DNA of 64,000 bases, from positions 1 to 64,000 of the forward strand of contig JAIXPD010000053.1 of assembly GCA_027486405.1 (NCBI GenBank). Direction: 5' to 3'. Of this stretch, positions 50,028 through 59,404 are shown in pieces. A program made the position numbers and the translations under genes. The notes below the pieces were generated by a model that searched no databases, was not told where the DNA came from, and worked only from the letters and a program-made list of their open reading frames with translations. This DNA is from Azospirillum sp. (GTDB lineage Bacteria > Pseudomonadota > Alphaproteobacteria > Azospirillales > Azospirillaceae). The stretch's first letter is position 1. Every line of letters starts with the position of its first letter.

Positions 50028-50651
50028 TCACGCCCTGGCGGCGCGGCTGTTGGGCAACCGCACCGGCCAGCGGCGGAAGGCCAGCAGGCCGATGCACAGC
50101 GCGCCATAGACCAGCGGCGCGCTCTGCCAGCCCTTCACCAGCATCAGGAAATGCAGGCACCCGGCCAGCCCGGCGAGGAACACGCCCCGGTGCAGCGCGC
50201 GCCAACGCTTGCCGCCCAACCGCTTGACCATGCCATCGGTGGAGGTGGCGGCCAGCGCGGTCAGGATGACGAAGGCCCCCATGCCGATGGTGATGTAGGG
50301 GCGCTTCAGGATCTCCTTGCCGATGGCGGGCCAGTCGAAAAACTGGTCCAGCCCGACATAGGTCAGCAGATGGACGCTGGCGTAGAAAAAGGCGAACAGC
50401 CCCAGCATCCGGCGGAAGCGGGCCAGCGCCGCGACCCCGGTGAACAGCCGCAGCGGCGTCAGCGCCAGCGCGATCAGCAGAAAGCGCAAGGCCCACAGGC
50501 CGCTTTGCTTGACGCTTTCCAGGATCGGTTCGGCCCCCAGTTCGCCGGTCCAGGCCAGCCACACGGTCCAGACCAGCGGAACCAGCGCCAGGGCGAAGAC
50601 CACGGGTTTGGCCCAGCGGGACAGCAGCAGGGTGTTCAGCGTCGCGCGCAT
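50028..50651 (-). CDS. msrQ: MsrQ heme membrane subunit
   Basis: A 207-residue membrane protein with about six segments, in the ferric-reductase-like YedZ/MsrQ family. It has GLWALRFLLIALALTPLR near residue 50, RRMLGLFAFFYASVHLLTYVGLDQ near 80 (heme His), and KRWRALHRGVFLAGLAGCLHFLMLVK near 145. It passes electrons from the respiratory chain to MsrP for repair of oxidised methionines in periplasmic proteins. It starts two bases after the msrP stop. Confidence 0.93.
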   Translation of the reverse strand: MRATLNTLLLSRWAKPVVFALALVPLVWTVWLAWTGELGAEPILESVKQSGLWALRFLLIALALTPLRLFTGVAALARFRRMLGLFAFFYASVHLLTYVGLDQFFDWPAIGKEILKRPYITIGMGAFVILTALAATSTDGMVKRLGGKRWRALHRGVFLAGLAGCLHFLMLVKGWQSAPLVYGALCIGLLAFRRWPVRLPNSRAARA

Positions 50652-50653
50652 GG

Positions 50654-51598
50654 TCAGTAATTCGCCCGCAGATCCATGCCGCTGTAAAGGGACGCCACCT
50701 CGTCGCCATAGCCGTTGAAGGGCAGCGTCTTGCGGCGGGAGAAATCGCCGACGCGGCGTTCGGTCGCCTGACTCCAGCGCGGGTGATCGACCTCCGGGTT
50801 GACGTTGGAGTAGAAGCCATACTCGCGCGGCTGGGAGCGGTTCCAGGCGGTCGGCGGCTGGGTCTTCGTCAGGGTGATCTTGACCACCGATTTGATGGAT
50901 TTGAAGCCGTACTTCCACGGAACCACCAGCCGGATCGGCGCGCCGTTTTGGTTGGGCAGGATTTCGCCATACATGCCGACCGCCATCAGGGCCAGCGGGT
51001 GCATCGCCTCGTCCAGCCGCAGCCCTTCGGTGTAGGGCCATTCCAGCACCCAGGATTTTTGCCCGTACATGCGTTCGGGATCCATCAGGGTCTGGAAGGC
51101 GACGAATTTGGCGTTGCCGGTCGGCTCCACCCGCTTCAGCAGTTCGGCCAGCGGGAAGCCGATCCAGGGGATCACCATCGACCAGCCTTCCACGCAGCGC
51201 AGGCGGTAGATGCGCTCCTCCAGCGAAAATTTCAGCAGATCGTCGATGCCGATGGTCAGCGGTTTGGCGACCTCGCCGTCGATGGTGATGGTCCATGGCC
51301 GGGTGCGCAGCGCCTTGGCCCCGTCGGCGGGGTCGGCCTTGCCGGTGCCGAATTCGTAGAAGTTGTTGTAGGTCGTCGCCGACTTGATCGGCGTCACCGC
51401 GTCCAGCGCGGCGTCGGCGGGTTGGCGGGTGGTGGGAACCTGGAAGGTGGCGGCGCGCGCGGCCTGCGGGAAGGCGGTTCCGCCCAGGGCCAGCGCCGCC
51501 GCCCCGCCGCCGATCAACGCACGGCGGGAGAGATACAGCCCGTGCGGCGTGACCTCGTCCTCGCGGGCTTGCGACGCGGTGGGGAATTTGAACAGCAT
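50654..51598 (-). CDS. msrP: MsrP periplasmic methionine sulfoxide reductase
   Basis: A 314-residue molybdopterin enzyme. The twin-arginine signal [17 protein letters not shown] lies near residues 24-40. The molybdenum-ligating Cys is in [14 protein letters not shown] near 150, and [21 protein letters not shown] and [17 protein letters not shown] are YedY/MsrP hallmarks. The ATG at 51598 follows GGGAGATCAAGCC. Operon with msrQ. In a region rich in sulfur oxidation chemistry a role under oxidant stress is plausible, but the genes have their own promoter. Confidence 0.95.
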   Translation of the reverse strand: MLFKFPTASQAREDEVTPHGLYLSRRALIGGGAAALALGGTAFPQAARAATFQVPTTRQPADAALDAVTPIKSATTYNNFYEFGTGKADPADGAKALRTRPWTITIDGEVAKPLTIGIDDLLKFSLEERIYRLRCVEGWSMVIPWIGFPLAELLKRVEPTGNAKFVAFQTLMDPERMYGQKSWVLEWPYTEGLRLDEAMHPLALMAVGMYGEILPNQNGAPIRLVVPWKYGFKSIKSVVKITLTKTQPPTAWNRSQPREYGFYSNVNPEVDHPRWSQATERRVGDFSRRKTLPFNGYGDEVASLYSGMDLRANY

Positions 51599-52081
51599 TG
51601 GCTTGATCTCCCAAGGACGAACGGTCGGGGTCGAACGGTAGCGGCCAACCGGTCGGGACCGGACGGCGCGTTGTTTTTCACCCCATAACCATAGGGCGGG
51701 GCGTGTGCGGCGGCAAATCACAGCCGGACACATTTGCGTGAAGGCGGATGCGTGACGCGCGGCGGGAAAAAGGATGTGGAACGAAAAATCCGCTTTACGA
51801 GCAAATTCGGAATCCATATTCTAAATCCACCCGCTGCCTGGACGGATTGAGCCTGTCCAGACCGGCGTTCGCCACGGGAGTTCCACCCCGTCGCGCCGAC
51901 CCTGACGCGTCCGCCGGTCCGTTGCGACCGGGATTGGGCGTGTCCGTCGCACCGGGTTTGCCAACGATCACACGGGCCGCCGTCGCGGCGGAGGATACGG
52001 GAGCGGTCCAACCGCACCGCGTCCGGTGTTGCCCGATGGCCGTGGCCGATCCGCCGCTGTTCTTGCCATTTGGGGGAAACC
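51599..52081. other. Intergenic region, msrP / porin
   Basis: 483 bases between divergent genes. The part near 51770-51835 is A/T-rich (GAAAAATCCGC, CGAGCAAATTCGGAATCC) and may hold promoters. I found no sigma-54 site, terminator or credible small gene. The open frames here have no protein character. Confidence 0.5.
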
Positions 52082-53296
52082 ATGATTCCGGCCAACCGCC
52101 GCACCCTTGCGGCTGTCCTGACCGTCCCGCCGCTTGCCTTGCTCATGGGCAGCGCCGCGCACGCCGCCGAACCGTTCAAGCTGGTCATTGGCGGCGACGC
52201 TTACTTTGAAGCGGGCTTTGTCGGGCAGGACCGCGACAACGGCCTGCGCTCCAGCGAGTTCCGCAACCGCATGCGGGTGGTGTTCACGCCGTCGGCCAAG
52301 GCCGACAACGGGCTGGAATACGGCGCTCGTCTGCGCATCCGCGCCAGTTCCGGCACCGGGACGACCGACGCCGACCGGTCCTTCATCTTCGTCAACGGCT
52401 CGTTCGGTTCGGTTCGCCTGGGCATGGTGAACTCGTACAACGATGACATCTGGGTGGCGCGGCCCATTGATTACCTGCCGCTCGCCAGCTCCGACGGGGT
52501 GGCGGCCTGGTTGCCGGGTGCCAGCGCCCAGACTCTGATCAACGGGCGTTACGCGGGCACGGATCTGCCGGTGGCGCCGGGGGCCGGATCGGCCTTGCAG
52601 CATTCGATCACGGTGCAGGGCACGGCGACCAAGGTTGTCTATTACTCCCCGCGCTTTGCCGGTCTGCAAGCCGGTCTGTCCTACACCCCGCGCACTGACA
52701 GCACGGCGACCGACGTCAACCGGGTGAAGGCGGTCAGCAGCAGCGGGGCCGGGGCCACCACCAATTTCCAGGACATCGTCGAACTGGGGCTGCATTACAA
52801 GAACAGCTTCGACGGCGTCGATGTGGCGGCCAGCGCCGCCTACAATCTGGGCAAGGCGTCGTCCAGCGCGTCGGCGGCGGACCGGTATCAGGATCTGCGT
52901 GCCTTCCAGATCGGCGCGCGGGTTGGGTACGCCGGGTTCAGCCTGGGTGCCGGTTATGTCGATTACGGCAAGAGCGGGCAGAACAAAAATTCCAGCGTCG
53001 CCCCCTTCCGCGACAGCGCGCGCGGCTGGAACGTCGGCGTGCAGTACGTCACCGGCCCGTGGACGCTGGGCGGCGGCTATGTCTATGGCCAGGACGCCGG
53101 ATCCTACAGCCTGCGCGGCGCGCGCAAGCTGGACGTGATCGAGCTGGGTGTCGGCTATCAGGTCGCCCCCGGCCTGCAAATCCAGGCGCAGTATGACCAC
53201 TTCCGCGCCCGCAGCGACAAGGCCGCCACCACCGCCACCGGCAGCCCGGACGACAACGGCAACGTCGCCCTGCTGCGCAGCGTCCTGACCTTCTGA
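52082..53296 (+). CDS. Gram-negative general porin
   Basis: A 404-residue outer-membrane porin. The signal peptide (residues 1-25) ends SAAHAAEP. The mature chain starts with FKLVIGGDAYFEAGFVGQD and alternates hydrophobic residues as in a 16-strand barrel. The PEFRNRMRV-type strand, the constriction-loop region NSYNDDIWVARPIDYLP near 120, and the last strand ending VLTF (terminal Phe) are visible. The ATG at 52082 has TTGGGGGAAACC upstream. A strong terminator follows 50 bases after the stop. Confidence 0.9.
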   Translation: MIPANRRTLAAVLTVPPLALLMGSAAHAAEPFKLVIGGDAYFEAGFVGQDRDNGLRSSEFRNRMRVVFTPSAKADNGLEYGARLRIRASSGTGTTDADRSFIFVNGSFGSVRLGMVNSYNDDIWVARPIDYLPLASSDGVAAWLPGASAQTLINGRYAGTDLPVAPGAGSALQHSITVQGTATKVVYYSPRFAGLQAGLSYTPRTDSTATDVNRVKAVSSSGAGATTNFQDIVELGLHYKNSFDGVDVAASAAYNLGKASSSASAADRYQDLRAFQIGARVGYAGFSLGAGYVDYGKSGQNKNSSVAPFRDSARGWNVGVQYVTGPWTLGGGYVYGQDAGSYSLRGARKLDVIELGVGYQVAPGLQIQAQYDHFRARSDKAATTATGSPDDNGNVALLRSVLTF

Positions 53297-53346
53297 CGCG
53301 TTTTCCTGGTTTCGCAAGGTCTCTGGTTTTGCTGGCTCCATCCGCC

Positions 53347-53383
53347 TGCCCCCTTCCGCACCGCGCGGGAGGGGGCATTTTTT
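53347..53383 (+). terminator. Intrinsic terminator of porin gene
   Basis: TGCCCCCTTCC pairs with GGGAGGGGGCA (one G-T wobble) around a nine-base loop, followed by T6. Confidence 0.85.
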
Positions 53384-53409
53384 GGTGTTTCTGGTGCGAG
53401 GGGGGAGGG

Positions 53410-54402
53410 TCAGCAGGCGGTGCGGCGGATCACCAGTTCGGGGACCACCAGATCGACGGTGCGGCGCGGCGGCGCGCCGTCGCACACCTCGGCGATCATC
53501 GCCATCAGCCGGGCGATCTGGGCGTCGAGGTTGGGCCGCAGGGTGCTGAGGGAAAAGGCCGACCAGGACGCCATCGGGATGTCGTCAAAGCCCAGGATCG
53601 CCACATCCTCGGGGACGCGCAGGCGGAAGGCGCTGGCGGCCTGGAGCGCGCCCAGCGCGAACATGTCGTTGAAGCAGAACAGCGCGTCGGGCCGTTCCAA
53701 CTGGGCGAACAGGCGGGTTGCGGCGTTGTAGCCTCCTTCGAAGCTGTTGTCCTCGGACCGTTCCTCCAACAGGGGCAACCCGGCCGCCTCCAGCGCGGCG
53801 GCCAGCCCGGCGCGCCGCCGCAGGTTGGAATCGGTGCGCGACTCCTTGGACACATAGGCGATGCGCGTGCGCCCGCTGCGGATCAGGAATTGCCCGCCCA
53901 TCAGCCCGCCGAGATGGCTGTCGCAGGCCACCCCGCCCAGCCCGTCCAGTTGACGACCGAACTGGAACACGGGGGTGTCGAGCGCGCGCAACTGGCCGAC
54001 CACCCGGTCGGACACCGTGCCGCCGACCACCACGATGGCGTCCACCTGGTAATCCAGCGCGTGCATGGTGGATTCGGTGACGTCCTGGCGCGGGGTTTCC
54101 GGGATGACCAGGGCGCGCTTGTCGGCCTCCGCGATCGCCAGCAGCAGCTTTTTCAACACGATGTCGACGTGCGGGTTGTCCATTTCGGCGACCAGCAGGG
54201 CCACCAACCCGGTGCTGCGCCCGGTCAGCGAGCGGGCGATGGCGTTGGGGCGATAGCCCAACTCCTCCGCCGCCGCCTCGATCCGTTTGCGGGTGTCGTC
54301 GGACACCTGCCCGTCGCCAAAGCAACGCGACACCGCCGAACGCGACACCCCGGCCCGGTCGGCCACATGCTGGGCGGTCACACGCGATTTCACCGATTCC
54401 AC
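53410..54402 (-). CDS. LacI-family transcriptional regulator
   Basis: A 330-residue LacI regulator: HTH TAQHVADRAGVSRSAVSRCFGDG and hinge helix GYRPNAIARSL near residue 55, followed by the two-lobe sugar-binding-like domain (GLVALLVAEMDNPHVD; LGFDDIPMASWSAFSLSTLRPN). No in-frame ATG is well placed. I chose the GTG at 54402 (VESVKSRVTAQ), with GTG at 54393 the alternative. It is divergent from the phosphate-ester uptake operon, with LacI-type palindromes between. Confidence 0.85.
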   Translation of the reverse strand: MESVKSRVTAQHVADRAGVSRSAVSRCFGDGQVSDDTRKRIEAAAEELGYRPNAIARSLTGRSTGLVALLVAEMDNPHVDIVLKKLLLAIAEADKRALVIPETPRQDVTESTMHALDYQVDAIVVVGGTVSDRVVGQLRALDTPVFQFGRQLDGLGGVACDSHLGGLMGGQFLIRSGRTRIAYVSKESRTDSNLRRRAGLAAALEAAGLPLLEERSEDNSFEGGYNAATRLFAQLERPDALFCFNDMFALGALQAASAFRLRVPEDVAILGFDDIPMASWSAFSLSTLRPNLDAQIARLMAMIAEVCDGAPPRRTVDLVVPELVIRRTAC

Positions 54403-54511
54403 CGTTCTGGTTGAAACGCGCCGTGCCGACGCGGTCGTCCCGCGACTCTGACCCGGAATCGCGCGGCTCCGCAAGCCCGCTGTTGCCGGAACCGCGACCG
54501 GACGCGTGTTT

Positions 54512-54531
54512 TTATGCACGCGCGTGCATAA
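54512..54531. promoter_or_regulatory. LacI-type operator palindrome
   Basis: TTATGCACGCGCGTGCATAA is a perfect 20-base palindrome with the central CG of LacI/GalR operators, about 110 bases upstream of the regulator start. Confidence 0.78.
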
Positions 54532-54710
54532 CTCAAACGTTCCAACTCGTCCCAGTTTTGGTGTGCGGCGCGGTGGAAATGGGGGGAATAAGGGCAGGGG
54601 TTCTGCTCTAAAATGGCCGATTTCCAAGCGATTCCAGCGATGGAATGATTTTTCCATTTGACGCGCGCTGGGGATTGACTCTGATTGGTCCGTCGAATAG
54701 CTTGTGTATC

Positions 54711-54730
54711 GAATGAACGCGCGTGCAGCG
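54711..54730. promoter_or_regulatory. Second, degenerate LacI-type operator
   Basis: GAATGAACGCGCGTGCAGCG matches the palindrome at 54512 at 14 of 20 positions, sharing the core ACGCGCGTGCA. The two centres are 199 bases apart, a distance compatible with looping between divergent promoters. Confidence 0.55.
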
Positions 54731-54988
54731 CTGTTTTCCAACCCCAACCCACCGGACGCGCGATCCGGTTGCGGCGTGGGCGGGGCCGCTCTCCCCCGCT
54801 CCATTCGACGGCGCCGCAGCGTCGTCCGCGTCCGGCTCAATCGGACGCGGACGATGGCGCGGAGGACCGTCGGCCGCCAGAGCCGGGAGCGCGGGCGGGG
54901 CGTCCAACCGCCCATCCAAACACACGCCTGTCCCAGCGCACGCCTGCCTGAAAATCATTCGGCCTAAAAATCATTCGGGAGGACCACC

Positions 54989-56077
54989 ATGCACTGCAAC
55001 ACCCGCCGCGCCGCTGACCAGCCGTCCCGCAAAGCCGTGTCGCGTTTGACCCTGTTGGCGTCGAGCGCGCTGGCCGCCGTGGCCGCCGCCGTCGGCCTGG
55101 CCCCGGCCCCCGCGTCCGCCGCGTCCGAAGTGGTGATCTATTGCTCGGTCAACGAGGATTGGTGCCGCGAGGCCGTGACCAGCTTTGAACGCCAGACCGG
55201 CATCAAAACGCTGATGACCCGGAAAAGCTCCGGCGAGGTGTACGCTCAACTCCGCGCGGAAAAGAGCAATCCGAAGGCCGACGTCTGGTTCGGCGGGTCG
55301 GGCGATCCGCATTTGCAGGCCGCCGAGGAAGGGCTGACCGAGGTCTACAAGTCCAACAAGCTGGAGGAGCTGTATGGCTGGGCGGTGAAGCAGGCCGAGG
55401 TGGCGCAGTACCGCACGGTCGGCGTCTACATGGGTGCCCTGGGCTTCGGCTACAACAAGGATTTGCTGGCCAAGCGCAAGCTGACCCCGCCCGCCTGCTG
55501 GTCCGACCTGCTGGCCCCCGGCTTCCGCGACGAGGTGCAGGTCGCCGATCCCAACTCCTCAGGGACCTCCTACACCATGCTGGCGACGATGGTGCAGTTG
55601 ATGGGCGAGGATGCGGCGTTCGATTACATGAAAAAGCTGCACAAGAACGTTAACCAATACACCAAATCCGGGGCCGCCCCGGCCAAATCGGTGGCGCAGG
55701 GCGAAACCATGCTCGGCATCACCTTCCAGCACGATCTGTTGACCGAGGTCATCGCCGGTGCCCCGGTGTCCATCGTCGCCCCGTGCGAGGGGACCGGTTA
55801 CGAAATCGGGTCGATGAGCATCATCAAGGGCGCGCGCAACATGGAAACGGCCAAGGCCTTCTATGAATGGGCGCTGACGCCGGAGGCCCAGGCGTTGGGG
55901 GCCAAGGTGAAGAATTATCAAATCCCCAGCAACGCCGGTGCGCAGATCCCGGCCGAAGCGCCGCGCATCGACAAGATGAAGCTGATTTCCTACGACTTTG
56001 CGCGCTACGGCTCCACCGCCGAACGCACCCGCCTGCTCGGCAAGTGGGACCGCGAGGTCAAGGCCCTGGCGAAATAG
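54989..56077 (+). CDS. Fbp/AfuA-type periplasmic binding protein
   Basis: A 362-residue class II binding protein with a signal peptide ending near residue 45 (APASAASE). The mature part begins VVIYCSVNEDWCREAVTSFERQTGIK and has SGEVYAQLRAEKSNPKADVWFGGSGD, a pattern shared by the Fe3+, AfuA (sugar-phosphate) and PhnS-like (aminoethylphosphonate) binding proteins. The iron-binding Tyr pair of FbpA is not evident. The downstream phosphoesterase and phosphatase genes point to a phosphorylated substrate rather than iron. Confidence 0.85.
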   Translation: MHCNTRRAADQPSRKAVSRLTLLASSALAAVAAAVGLAPAPASAASEVVIYCSVNEDWCREAVTSFERQTGIKTLMTRKSSGEVYAQLRAEKSNPKADVWFGGSGDPHLQAAEEGLTEVYKSNKLEELYGWAVKQAEVAQYRTVGVYMGALGFGYNKDLLAKRKLTPPACWSDLLAPGFRDEVQVADPNSSGTSYTMLATMVQLMGEDAAFDYMKKLHKNVNQYTKSGAAPAKSVAQGETMLGITFQHDLLTEVIAGAPVSIVAPCEGTGYEIGSMSIIKGARNMETAKAFYEWALTPEAQALGAKVKNYQIPSNAGAQIPAEAPRIDKMKLISYDFARYGSTAERTRLLGKWDREVKALAK

Positions 56078-56089
56078 GCGGGTCGGATC

Positions 56090-58228
56090 ATGCAACGACG
56101 TCTGGGTTTCTGGGTGGCGATGGGGTGGGCGGCGCTGCTGTTGCTGCCCTGGCATTTCGCCACCCGTTCCATTGTGAACGATGCGGCGCTGGTGCAGGGC
56201 GTGACGGGCGGGGCGGCGTGGCTGCTGCCGCTGGTCCTGCCGCTGCTGGCCGCCCTGGCCGCCACCCTGTCCCCCGATCGGCAAGGCCGCCCGCGCGCGG
56301 GTTGGCTGATCGCGGCGGGGGCGGGCGGGTTGGGCTGGCTCATCCTGCAAAGCCTGCTGTTCGCCCAGCCGGGCTTGGGGCTGGGGGCCGCACTCTACGC
56401 CGTCACCGCGCTGGTGCTGTGCGCCCATGGGCTGGCCCTGCGCGGCTGGTGCAAGGGCGATGTCTTCATCGTGTCGGCCATCGGGCTGGTGCTGGGGTCG
56501 ATCCTGGTCTTCGTCGGCTATCCGGTGATCCGCATCCTGTTGTCGGCGGTGCAGGACAACAACGGCAACCTGATGGTCGCCGGGCTGTTCGGCAAGCTGA
56601 CCGATACCAGCGTCTGGGGGCTGGGGTGCGTCACCGGGTCGGGCAGCGTCTGCGGCGTGGCCTGGAACACGCTGGCGCTGGCGACCGTGGTCGGGCTGCT
56701 GACCACCGCGACCGGGTTGGCCTTTGCGCTGATCGCCGTGCGCACCGGCTTCCGCTTCAAAACGGCGCTGCGGCTGGTGTCGATCCTGCCGGTCATCACC
56801 CCGCCGTTCGTCATCGGTCTGGCCATCATCCTGCTGTTCGGCCGGGCGGGGGTCGTCACCGACCTGATGTCCACCCTGTTCGACATTCCCCGGTCGCGCT
56901 GGATTTACGGGATGCCGGGCGTGGCGCTGGCGCAGGTGCTGGCCTTCACCCCCATCGCCTTCCTGGTGCTGGTCGGCGTGCTGCAAGGCGTCAGCCCGAC
57001 GTTGGAGGAGGCCAGCCAGACCCTGCGCGCCACCCCGTGGGTGACGTTCCGCACGGTGACGCTGCCGCTGATCCGTCCCGGTCTGGCCAACGCCTTCCTG
57101 ATTTCCTTCATCGAAAGCCTGGCCGATTTCGGCAACCCGCTGGTGCTGGGCGGCAATTTCGATGTGCTCTCCACCAAGATATTCTTCGCCGTGGTCGGGG
57201 CGGCGCAGGATCAGGGCCGGGCGGCGGTGCTGGCGATCATCCTGTTGAGCTTCACCCTGTCGGCCTTTCTGGCGCAACGGCTGTGGCTGGGCCGCCGGTC
57301 CTACACCACCGTGTCGGGCAAGGGCGACGCCGGTCTGGCCAGCCCGCTGCCGTCGGGCGTGCGCTGGGTGGCGACCGCCGTGGCGGCGCTGTGGACCGTT
57401 GTGACGGTGCTGGTCTATGGGACCATCCTGGTCGGCGGTTTCGTGAAAAGCCTGGGGCGCGACAACACGCCGACGCTGATCCATTACCAGACCGCCTTCG
57501 GGGTGGAGCATGGGGCGAACGGCTGGTGGTTCAGCGGTTCGGCCTGGGATTCGCTGTTCACCACGCTGGGCGTCTCGCTGGTCGCCATGCCGTTGACCGC
57601 CGCGCTGGGGCTGCTGACCGCCTATCTGCTGGTGCGCCAGAATTTTATCGGGCGCGGCGCGTTCGAGTTCATCACGATGCTGAGCTTTGCCATTCCCGGC
57701 ACGGTGATCGGCGTCAGCTACATCCTCGCCTTCAACACGCCGCCGATCGAACTGACCGGGACCGGCCTGATCCTGATCATCGCCTTTGTCTTCCGCAACA
57801 TGCCGGTCGGCATCCGGGCGGGCATCGCCACCCTGAGCCAGATCGACAAGAGCCTGGACGAAGCGTCGCTGACGCTGGGGGCGCGGTCCTTCACCACGCT
57901 GCGCCGGGTGATCCTGCCGCTGCTGCGCCCGGCCATCGTCACCGCCATGGTCTACGCCTTCGTCCGCGCCATCACCAGCGTCAGCGCCGTCATCTTCCTG
58001 GTCACGGCGAAATACAACCTCGCCACCGCCTACATCGTCGGGCGGGCGGAGGTCGGCGAATACGGGCTGGCCATCGCCTATTCCTCGGTCCTGATCGCCA
58101 TCATGGTGCTGGCGCTGCTGACGATCCAACTGCTGGTCGGGGAACGCCGCCTGGGCCGTCGCGCCGCCGCGCCGTCCGCCGATTCCTCCGTCTCGCCCGA
58201 CTCTCCTGCTTCCAAGGTCAACGCATGA
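56090..58228 (+). CDS. Fbp/Afu-type ABC permease (fused double)
   Basis: A 712-residue permease with two transport modules in one chain and about twelve membrane segments. The first EAA loop is EEASQTLRATPWVTFRTVTLPLIRPG near residue 305; the second is DEASLTLGARSFTTLRRVILPLLRPA near 590. It starts twelve bases after the binding-protein stop and its stop overlaps the ATPase start (ATGA). Double-module permeases are the rule in the FbpB/AfuB family. Confidence 0.9.
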   Translation: MQRRLGFWVAMGWAALLLLPWHFATRSIVNDAALVQGVTGGAAWLLPLVLPLLAALAATLSPDRQGRPRAGWLIAAGAGGLGWLILQSLLFAQPGLGLGAALYAVTALVLCAHGLALRGWCKGDVFIVSAIGLVLGSILVFVGYPVIRILLSAVQDNNGNLMVAGLFGKLTDTSVWGLGCVTGSGSVCGVAWNTLALATVVGLLTTATGLAFALIAVRTGFRFKTALRLVSILPVITPPFVIGLAIILLFGRAGVVTDLMSTLFDIPRSRWIYGMPGVALAQVLAFTPIAFLVLVGVLQGVSPTLEEASQTLRATPWVTFRTVTLPLIRPGLANAFLISFIESLADFGNPLVLGGNFDVLSTKIFFAVVGAAQDQGRAAVLAIILLSFTLSAFLAQRLWLGRRSYTTVSGKGDAGLASPLPSGVRWVATAVAALWTVVTVLVYGTILVGGFVKSLGRDNTPTLIHYQTAFGVEHGANGWWFSGSAWDSLFTTLGVSLVAMPLTAALGLLTAYLLVRQNFIGRGAFEFITMLSFAIPGTVIGVSYILAFNTPPIELTGTGLILIIAFVFRNMPVGIRAGIATLSQIDKSLDEASLTLGARSFTTLRRVILPLLRPAIVTAMVYAFVRAITSVSAVIFLVTAKYNLATAYIVGRAEVGEYGLAIAYSSVLIAIMVLALLTIQLLVGERRLGRRAAAPSADSSVSPDSPASKVNA

Positions 58229-59346
58229 CCCACCATCCGACCGCCGTTCCGTCGGGAACGCCCGCACCCGCCTCCGCCATCCGCCGCCCGGCGGTGGAGT
58301 TCCGCGCCGTCACCAAGCGCTATGGCTCCTTCACCGCCGTCACCGATGTCAGCTTCGCCATCGAAACCGGCACGTTGGTGACGCTGCTCGGCCCGTCGGG
58401 CTGCGGCAAAACCACCACCCTGCGCATGATCGCCGGGCTGGAGCAGACCTCCACCGGCCAGATCCTGATCGGGGGGGAGGATGTCACCACCCGATCCGCC
58501 GCCGAACGCGACGTCAGCATGGTGTTCCAGAGCTACGCCCTGTTCCCGCACATGTCGATCCTCGACAACGTTGCCTACGGGCTGGTGGTCGGCGGCATGG
58601 CGAAGCGACCGGCCGAGGAGGCCGCGCGCGCCAAGCTGGAGTTGGTCGGGCTGGCCGGGCTGGAAAAACGGCTGCCCAGCGAATTGTCGGGCGGCCAGCA
58701 GCAGCGCGTGGCCGTGGCCCGCGCCATCGTGCTGGAACCGCGCGTGCTGCTGTTCGACGAGCCGCTGTCGAACCTGGACGCCAAGATGCGCCGCCGGGTG
58801 CGCGAGGACATCCGCCAGCTTCAGCAAAGCCTGAAACTGACCGTGGTCTACGTCACCCACGACCAGGAAGAGGCGCTGGCCGTGTCCGACCGCATCATCG
58901 TCATGGCGGGCGGCACAATCGCCCAGGATGGCGCGCCGCGCGATCTGTACGAACGCCCGGCCAGCCGCTTCATCGCCGATTTCATCGGCGACGCCAACAT
59001 CGTGCCCGCCGCGCTGGCCGGGCGGGACGGGGCGCTGGGGCGGATCGCCGTCGGGGCGGCGTCGCTGGCGCTGCCGCATCGCGGCGTGGCCGATGGGCCG
59101 GTGGAACTGGCGGTGCGCCCGCACGCCATCCGGCTGGCCGAACCGGACGAACCGGGCGGGGTGCCGGGGCGCATCCTCTACGCCGCCTATCTGGGCGACC
59201 ACATGGAGTATGAGGTGGGGGTGTCGCTGGCGGGCCGGGACATCACCCTGTTCGCCCGCTCCGCCGACGTGGACAGCCCGCGCGCGATTGGCGACGCCGT
59301 GTCGGTCGGCTTTGCCCCGCAGGGCGTCACCGTCATTCCCGGCTGA
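58225..59346 (+). CDS. Fbp/Afu/Pot-type ABC ATPase
   Basis: A 373-residue ATPase: VTKRYGSFTAVTDVSF near residue 28, Walker A GPSGCGKTT near 58, SMVFQSYALFPHMSILDNVAYGL near 95, signature LSGGQQQRVAVARAI near 150, Walker B VLLFDEPLSNLDA, and a C-terminal TOBE regulatory domain (VELAVRPHAIRL). The true start is 58225. It completes the importer with the two preceding genes. Confidence 0.92.
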   Translation: MTHHPTAVPSGTPAPASAIRRPAVEFRAVTKRYGSFTAVTDVSFAIETGTLVTLLGPSGCGKTTTLRMIAGLEQTSTGQILIGGEDVTTRSAAERDVSMVFQSYALFPHMSILDNVAYGLVVGGMAKRPAEEAARAKLELVGLAGLEKRLPSELSGGQQQRVAVARAIVLEPRVLLFDEPLSNLDAKMRRRVREDIRQLQQSLKLTVVYVTHDQEEALAVSDRIIVMAGGTIAQDGAPRDLYERPASRFIADFIGDANIVPAALAGRDGALGRIAVGAASLALPHRGVADGPVELAVRPHAIRLAEPDEPGGVPGRILYAAYLGDHMEYEVGVSLAGRDITLFARSADVDSPRAIGDAVSVGFAPQGVTVIPG

Positions 59347-59404
59347 TCCGTTGCCGGTTTCCGTCCTTCAAACCCACCGTCCATCAACAAGGAGTCCCGC
59401 CGTG

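Larger units (their letters stand above)
54403..54988. other. Divergent region, lacI-type / SBP operon
   Basis: 586 bases without a gene. It contains a perfect 20-base palindrome at 54512-54531, a related degenerate site at 54711-54730, and ATGGAA-TGATTT-TTCCAT at 54639-54656. The last 150 bases before the binding-protein gene are GC-rich with no clear structure. Confidence 0.6.
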
